Source: Nautilus pompilius (lineage: Eukaryota; Mollusca; Cephalopoda; Nautilida; Nautilidae). From it: a DNA stretch of 64,000 bases. Below the pieces are notes generated by a model. It did not search any database. It saw only the letters and a program-made list of their open reading frames with translations, and was not told the origin of the DNA. Made by a program: the position numbers and the translations under genes. Shown in pieces: positions 59,400-64,000 of the stretch. Location of the stretch: contig JACATO010000991.1 in assembly GCA_018389105.1 (NCBI GenBank), positions 746,001 through 810,000 on the forward strand, in the 5' to 3' direction. Positions within the stretch are counted from its first letter, which is position 1, and every line of letters begins with the position of its first letter.

Positions 59400-60355
59400 A
59401 TGCCACCTTAGCTTCCATACCAAGGGGTATGCAAAGGCAATGTAAACCTTTCTGGACTGAGGAATTGGACAGGATCTCCTCACAGAGCAAAAGCTAAGAA
59501 TATTTTTATAACATACAGGAATCGGGAAGAGGAGAGAGAGAAATAAAACATCTGGAAACTCAGAAACTCAAAGGAGGAGGAATCCTAGTCTATGATTATG
59601 TTAAAGTAAAGAGGGAAAGGGCTAAAAATCAAACATTCTACCAAACAAAACCATGCCAAAGTCAACAAGTATCTTGATGCTGCCTCTAGGAAACAGGTGA
59701 AAAAAATAAGTGACTAAAGATGATTATAATATTTCAAACTTGCAGAGCTAGAAATACCAATATATCTTTTATAACAAAGTCCAGGATCTGCTGGGATTAC
59801 AAACAAAATAAACCATACATTTTCCAAAACCATGTAAGAAATTGGTACTTCAATTTTTCAATAAATTATGGCATGAAAGGAAAATGCCTAATGCTTAGAG
59901 AAAATCCATTATTATTCCAATTTTCAAGAAAGGAAAGTAAAAGAACAAAGCAAATAGCTATAAACCAATTTCCTGCACAAGCTGCTTCATTTGATGGCTA
60001 CAATTTCAAAATATCCTACACCAGCAGAAACAGGATTCAGAACATCCAGATCAACATATGATCATCTGCTGCAGTTTAAGCAGTATGTAAAAGATGCATT
60101 CCAGAAGAACAAGAATACAGTAAAGTATTCACAGACATATAATCATTATGTAACATATAGTATGAAACTTGTGCTCTTTCATACATTTCATATCATGCCC
60201 AAAATTGCAGTAAACTTCTGGTGATGCTGATTTTAGATGCATTTGGATTCATCTACAACACTTGCATCTTGTCCAAGATGAAATGTCAATGAAGCATGGT
60301 TTGCCTATACTTCTAAAAAAATTATTAAGATAATAAGACGGATTCCAATGGATCT
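59400..60355 (+). pseudogene. Jockey-like non-LTR retrotransposon, N-terminal RT relic
   Basis: SIPRGMQRQCKPFWTEELDR at about 59,416 is the pre-RT signature IPRG..KPFWTEEL. FFNKLWHERKMPNA (about 59,850), IIIPIFKKGK (about 59,910) and a YKPISCTSCF stretch (about 59,961) are RT motifs 0-2. ETGFRTSRSTYDHLLQFKQY (about 60,030) is the GFR..RST motif. Frames change several times and the text stops where gypsy-like sequence begins. The catalytic YADD region is missing. Confidence 0.75.
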
Positions 60356-60360
60356 TTCAT

Positions 60361-60490
60361 TTGCCATTTATTCCACAAAATGCCACATTACATGCATTCT
60401 CTTGCCTACCCACAATTCTCTTCCCTTGTATGACAGTTAACGATGACAGCAACCAAACGCCCATAATCAAGTATCTCGACATTTATGTTC
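60361..60490. repeat. LTR-like direct repeat, left copy
   Basis: Aligns with 62,846-62,970 in the same orientation (catttatt, acatgcattctctt/ctgcattctctt, cctac, caaacactacatt/caaacagtacatt), roughly 70 percent by eye. The two copies flank the gypsy relic. Confidence 0.45.
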
Positions 60491-62845
60491 AAACACTACA
60501 TTTCTTTTCTTTCTCAGAAAGAAAATACTCTATACAATTCTGCAACTTTAACTTCACATGCTGCTATAATAAATTTAATTTAAACATAAATGTTCCTAAA
60601 CTACAAACAACTAATCAGTGACCAGGTCTACTCAAACAATATTTCCAATATCTTGACTCAACTTACATATATATTTTTTCTTTTCTTATCTAACACAGTC
60701 TTGGTACTTTGCAGAAATGTTTGCTGTTTGCAAAGGTCTCACTCTAATATTTACATCTGTTACATCAAAATGTTTTGGTGAGTTTTCCACCTGCAAAGTG
60801 TCTGATTCCAAAATGTCTTTTGTTGCATTTCTGAGTTTCCAGCCATGGTTCTTCAAAAGAGTGATAAGATTTCACAAATCATTTTTTCTCCTGTATACAA
60901 AACTGTTGTTAGATCTCAAAGTCAGTTCTTGGCCTTCCATAGTTTGAACAGTGTTGTGATTCACTTTCAAAATAGGTTGATAGTTTCCCAGACATTTTGA
61001 TGTTCTTCAAAAGGTCTTGATCTCCAGAAACCACTGGGTTGGTCATTGTGCCAGGTCAAATGTCAGTGTACCACCAGCCTGCTAAGTTGTTACTCACATC
61101 TGCGGTGCATTGTCAGTCTTGAGTGTAAATGAATATCCATAAGATTGGCATCAATACATCTACCTGCTTTTGTGCTGTAATTGGCCATATGGTTTCCATT
61201 TTAAAAAAATACAGCCATAATAATTCATGATCATAGGAAAATGTTCTCCTGTGGGCAATAGTCACATTACATCCAAAACTAAACTCTTCCGGAGTCCAGA
61301 AAGAGGTTTGACTTGATCCATGGCAAAATAAACAGATCCTTTTAGTGTCAGCATCCATTTCTGGCTGCTAAATGTGTGTTCTCAAGCAATTCTGCAACTT
61401 AATGATTCCCTGATGCCCTTCATGTGCTAGACATAAGACTTCAGTTCTCAGGCTCATTTTTTCACATAATACCACAGCATTTTACAATCAGACCCATCTC
61501 TAGTTTCAATTCAGTGCCTTACACTGGTAATGTCTGATCCTTCTCTGATGCTAGTCCAACTTGTTTTGACATCAGAGCCACTGGAATTGTTTCTTGTACT
61601 CACAAAGTCTATCTCTTCTCCACTTGTGTTCTTTGGGTTAGTCAAGTTAAAGTCTTGATAGTGCATCAGCAATACTTGTTCTTTCCAGCAAATAAACCAC
61701 CTTATAATCATATCCTTGAAAACTGAGCACCCATCACTCAATTCAGGCAGATGATTTGGCTGAATTGTTAAAAATACATTCAAGGTGATTGATTTCCAAC
61801 TCAAATTCTCAACCATGCACATACAAGTTAAACTTTTCACAAGCCCACATTCTCCAATTTGTAAACATCAGAAACATTTCTGGACACATAAGAAACCACT
61901 CTCCACCCACCATCTTGAAGTTGAATTAAAACTGCATCAATTCTAGTGAGATCTTTATCTACTACAATGTGAGTCCTCCACTCATCTCTGAAGAATAACT
62001 TCTACTGAGCTTCTCACACAAACTGTTGGTTCTTTCAGATAGACCTCTTTAGTGTTTCTGCTACTTGTGCAAAATCAGGTAAAAATTTGGCAGAATACTA
62101 TGCCAAACTTAAGAATGATCTTACTTCTGTGGCAATCTTTTGGGGTTTTTCATTCTGAATTGCTGATTCCTTTCTTCACTATATGCAATTCCACATTTAC
62201 TAAGGTAATGTTCACTAAAGTAAACTAAAGTATTTTAGTTTGGGAAGTCTAAACTTAATTACTCCTGTTAAGGGTCACCCGAGACATTCCAGCACTGCAA
62301 ACAGATTTTTGTCTGAGACAACACACAAATTAATTAACCATTTCACCTGTTTATTGCTCAAATTTGACAAATCAAATGTCTCTCAAAAGGTGTATTATAC
62401 CAAGGCAAAAAAATTATCCAACAAAAGTCATGCATTCTTGGAAGATCTTTACTGCCTCTTCAGGTACAAATGTGTATTATAATTTCTGCAACTCAAATCC
62501 AACATATTAAATGCTTATTTCTGCTCAGTTTTCACTCCCCCAAGAGAGTAAATAAAGATTGAAAGCACATTTCTAGCAGTCAACAAAATGTTGGGATTAC
62601 TTTTGATGTCAAAAGGAATTCTTCCAATATCAATTGTCTTTAAAGCTGGTGGTGAAGTGTTGATTACAACCTCTCCTTCTATTCCGCCATTACTGGCAAA
62701 ATTCATCATATTGATGAAAATATCAGTCCAATAACACAATTCACCATTTAAATGTGTCAATTAATGTTGGATAAATTTAATCATCATCACCAATGTGGTT
62801 ATTGCTTGATGATTTCCTGAATATCATGAATTCAATTGAATCTTT

Positions 62846-62970
62846 TGTTTACCATTTATTTCATGCAACACCACACTGCATTCTCTTATTTACCTACAAT
62901 TTTAGCCTTTCACATACAATATCAAAGATGGCAAACTAACTGCCCATGTTCAAACAGTACATTCAGTATT
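62846..62970. repeat. LTR-like direct repeat, right copy
   Basis: Partner of 60,361-60,490. Diverged, so an old insertion if these are true LTRs. Confidence 0.45.
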
Positions 62971-63329
62971 GGTCAAAATAAAGCCACGAGACACATAATT
63001 AGTGCTATACACAACACAGCTGTCACCAGATTTTTTTAAAGAAGCTGATCTAATTCCTGTTACATACACTACACATTCAAAGTAAAGCAGTCAAATCCGT
63101 GAAGAAAATCAAGCATCAACTTACAGATCTCCACACACAAGTCATGGAACTGTCAACTTAAATGATCGACATTGCATAAGAGTTGCAAACAGCTAGGTGA
63201 GAAGTTTGGAGAAAAATGGGCTAACAGGAAATCAGCACTATAGAATGTTATAATCAATGAATATCTGATCCTGCCGTAATCTAAATCAGACCACCATCAA
63301 TACTCATTCAACCAAGCAAATTAAAAATT
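62971..63329. other. Unassigned sequence
   Basis: About 360 bp between the LTR-like repeat and the RNase H relic. It may be decayed RT sequence of the same LINE; no motif is visible. Confidence 0.3.
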
Positions 63330-63830
63330 AACTAAAGCACCAGAGAATTCGATGGACATATACAGACAGAACAGTGGGTAGTTTTAGATCTGCAGTTGCA
63401 GGCATTTATGAACTAATGATAGATGGAAAAGAAAATAAGACAGAAATAGCAGCCAACTACCTTCTTTCACTTGAGGTACCCTGCCATGTAAATATCTTCA
63501 CCAAAAGTAATTCTCCCCTACAATCTCTGATGAAATGCAAAAAAAAAAATAAAATGGTTTGGAGTTACAAGAGCAATTTTTACATAATATGCTTATAGAA
63601 CTATCTGTAAAAGGTTTCAGATTCATACTGCAATTGGTACCAAGTCATGTTGGTCTACCAGGCGGTAAAAGTTGTTGACAAAACTGCTAAAGTTGTCACT
63701 AAATTATTCTGAGTCAGACTGATATTGACTTCTTGAGCACAAAAGCATGTCAACTGAAAAAAATTAAGGACCTATGGAGAGTTGAATCTGACAATAACAC
63801 ATTTTAATTTGAGTAAATTAGAATTAAAAA
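63330..63830 (+). pseudogene. RNase H relic of a jockey/I-like LINE
   Basis: GSFRSAVAGIYE (about 63,378) sits where TDGS...AGIY is expected, with the first catalytic Asp displaced. FILQLVPSHVGLPGG (about 63,622) is the WIPSHVGIPGN motif. DIDFLSTKAC with QLKKIKDLW (about 63,720) is the downstream signature. It has the same strand as 59,400-60,355 and may be the 3' part of that element. Confidence 0.65.
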
Positions 63831-64000
63831 ATGTGCAAAGAGATTTTCACAAGTTAAGCAAGGATCTAAGGTACAGAATAGCAGTCTATGTACAGGTTAT
63901 TCTCCTAAATTCCTCATAGGTCACCGGATAAGAGTCGCCACTTTAGAAACATGCCGCAATTTCTAAAGACCATCTCAAAGAAAGAAGTTCAAAACATACC

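Larger units (their letters stand above)
60361..62970 (-). mobile_element. Decayed Ty3/gypsy element, apparently inserted in the jockey-like relic
   Basis: Minus-strand remnants in order: RT thumb (EVRSFLSLA, about 62,110), a KFLPDFAQVAETL-like stretch (about 62,080), RNase H region (GGWRVVSYVSRN, about 61,910; KFNLYVHG, about 61,825; IADALSRL, about 61,660), and integrase zinc-binding HHCC (AHEGHQGII, about 61,415, with CLFCHGSSQ, about 61,330). It is flanked by LTR-like repeats. Full of stops; gag and integrase core not found. Described only; no function remains. Confidence 0.65.

Noticed and set aside
63985-64000. Possible splice donor at the very end of the window (g/gtatgt on the minus strand)
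   Set aside because: No VWC or other coding text can be read next to it within the window, so a lone GTATGT is not evidence.
1-64000. CRISPR arrays, operons, bacterial promoters
   Set aside because: No regularly spaced repeats or prokaryotic gene organisation; introns and transposons show a metazoan genome.

Overview
The window is animal nuclear DNA, AT-rich and dominated by introns and decayed transposons. Its backbone is one large minus-strand gene, a kielin/chordin-like (KCP-type) secreted protein built of tandem von Willebrand factor type C (VWC) modules. I can place 19 exons from 58,870 down to about 528. They splice in frame, encode about 1,220 residues and carry 20 complete VWC modules plus one (VWC21) whose 3' edge is unclear. 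No signal peptide or start lies at the 5' side and no convincing terminal exon or VWD domain at the 3' side, so both ends of the gene are outside the window. Most VWC modules are split by a phase-0 intron just after the CxC motif and separated by phase-1 introns. One exon of 1,268 bp carries seven and a half modules without an intron.

The host species cannot be named. Several non-LTR relics carry a C-terminal RNase H domain (jockey/I-like), and there are Ty3/gypsy, piggyBac, pogo/Tigger, mariner and hAT (GTF2IRD2-type) relics and a Tx1-like L1. This mix fits an invertebrate metazoan (mollusc, chelicerate or similar) better than a mammal or bird, but this is inference.

Layout: 1-530, tRNA-derived SINE with target-site duplication. 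530-8,100, exons 14-19 with a Tigger relic in intron 18. 8,100-9,725, a CpG-richer intronic segment holding a 33-bp near-perfect hairpin. 12,212-12,708, exons 12-13. 12,709-33,406, a 20.7-kb intron packed with mobile DNA: a Tx1-like LINE split by a 2,343-bp hAT element, a mariner inside an older unidentified coding relic, an endonuclease-RT LINE relic, a gypsy relic, a pogo relic and a LINE with RNase H. 33,407-40,120, exons 8-11, a second diverged copy of the hairpin, and a Tigger with terminal repeats. 43,447-46,000, the large exon 7 flanked by two nearly identical 184-bp direct repeats. 47,421-51,849, exons 3-6. 51,850-57,984, intron 2 with a retroelement C-terminus, a pogo-derived element, an unidentified broken reading frame and a Tigger relic. 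57,985-58,870, exons 1-2. 59,400-64,000, a jockey-like LINE relic apparently interrupted by a decayed gypsy element with LTR-like repeats.

The only apparently functional coding sequence is the VWC gene; every transposon reading frame has stops or frameshifts. VWC-array proteins of this family bind BMP/TGF-beta ligands outside the cell, so the gene is most likely an extracellular modulator of BMP signalling. Splice sites were assigned by eye from GT/AG consensus, frame continuity and VWC cysteine spacing.
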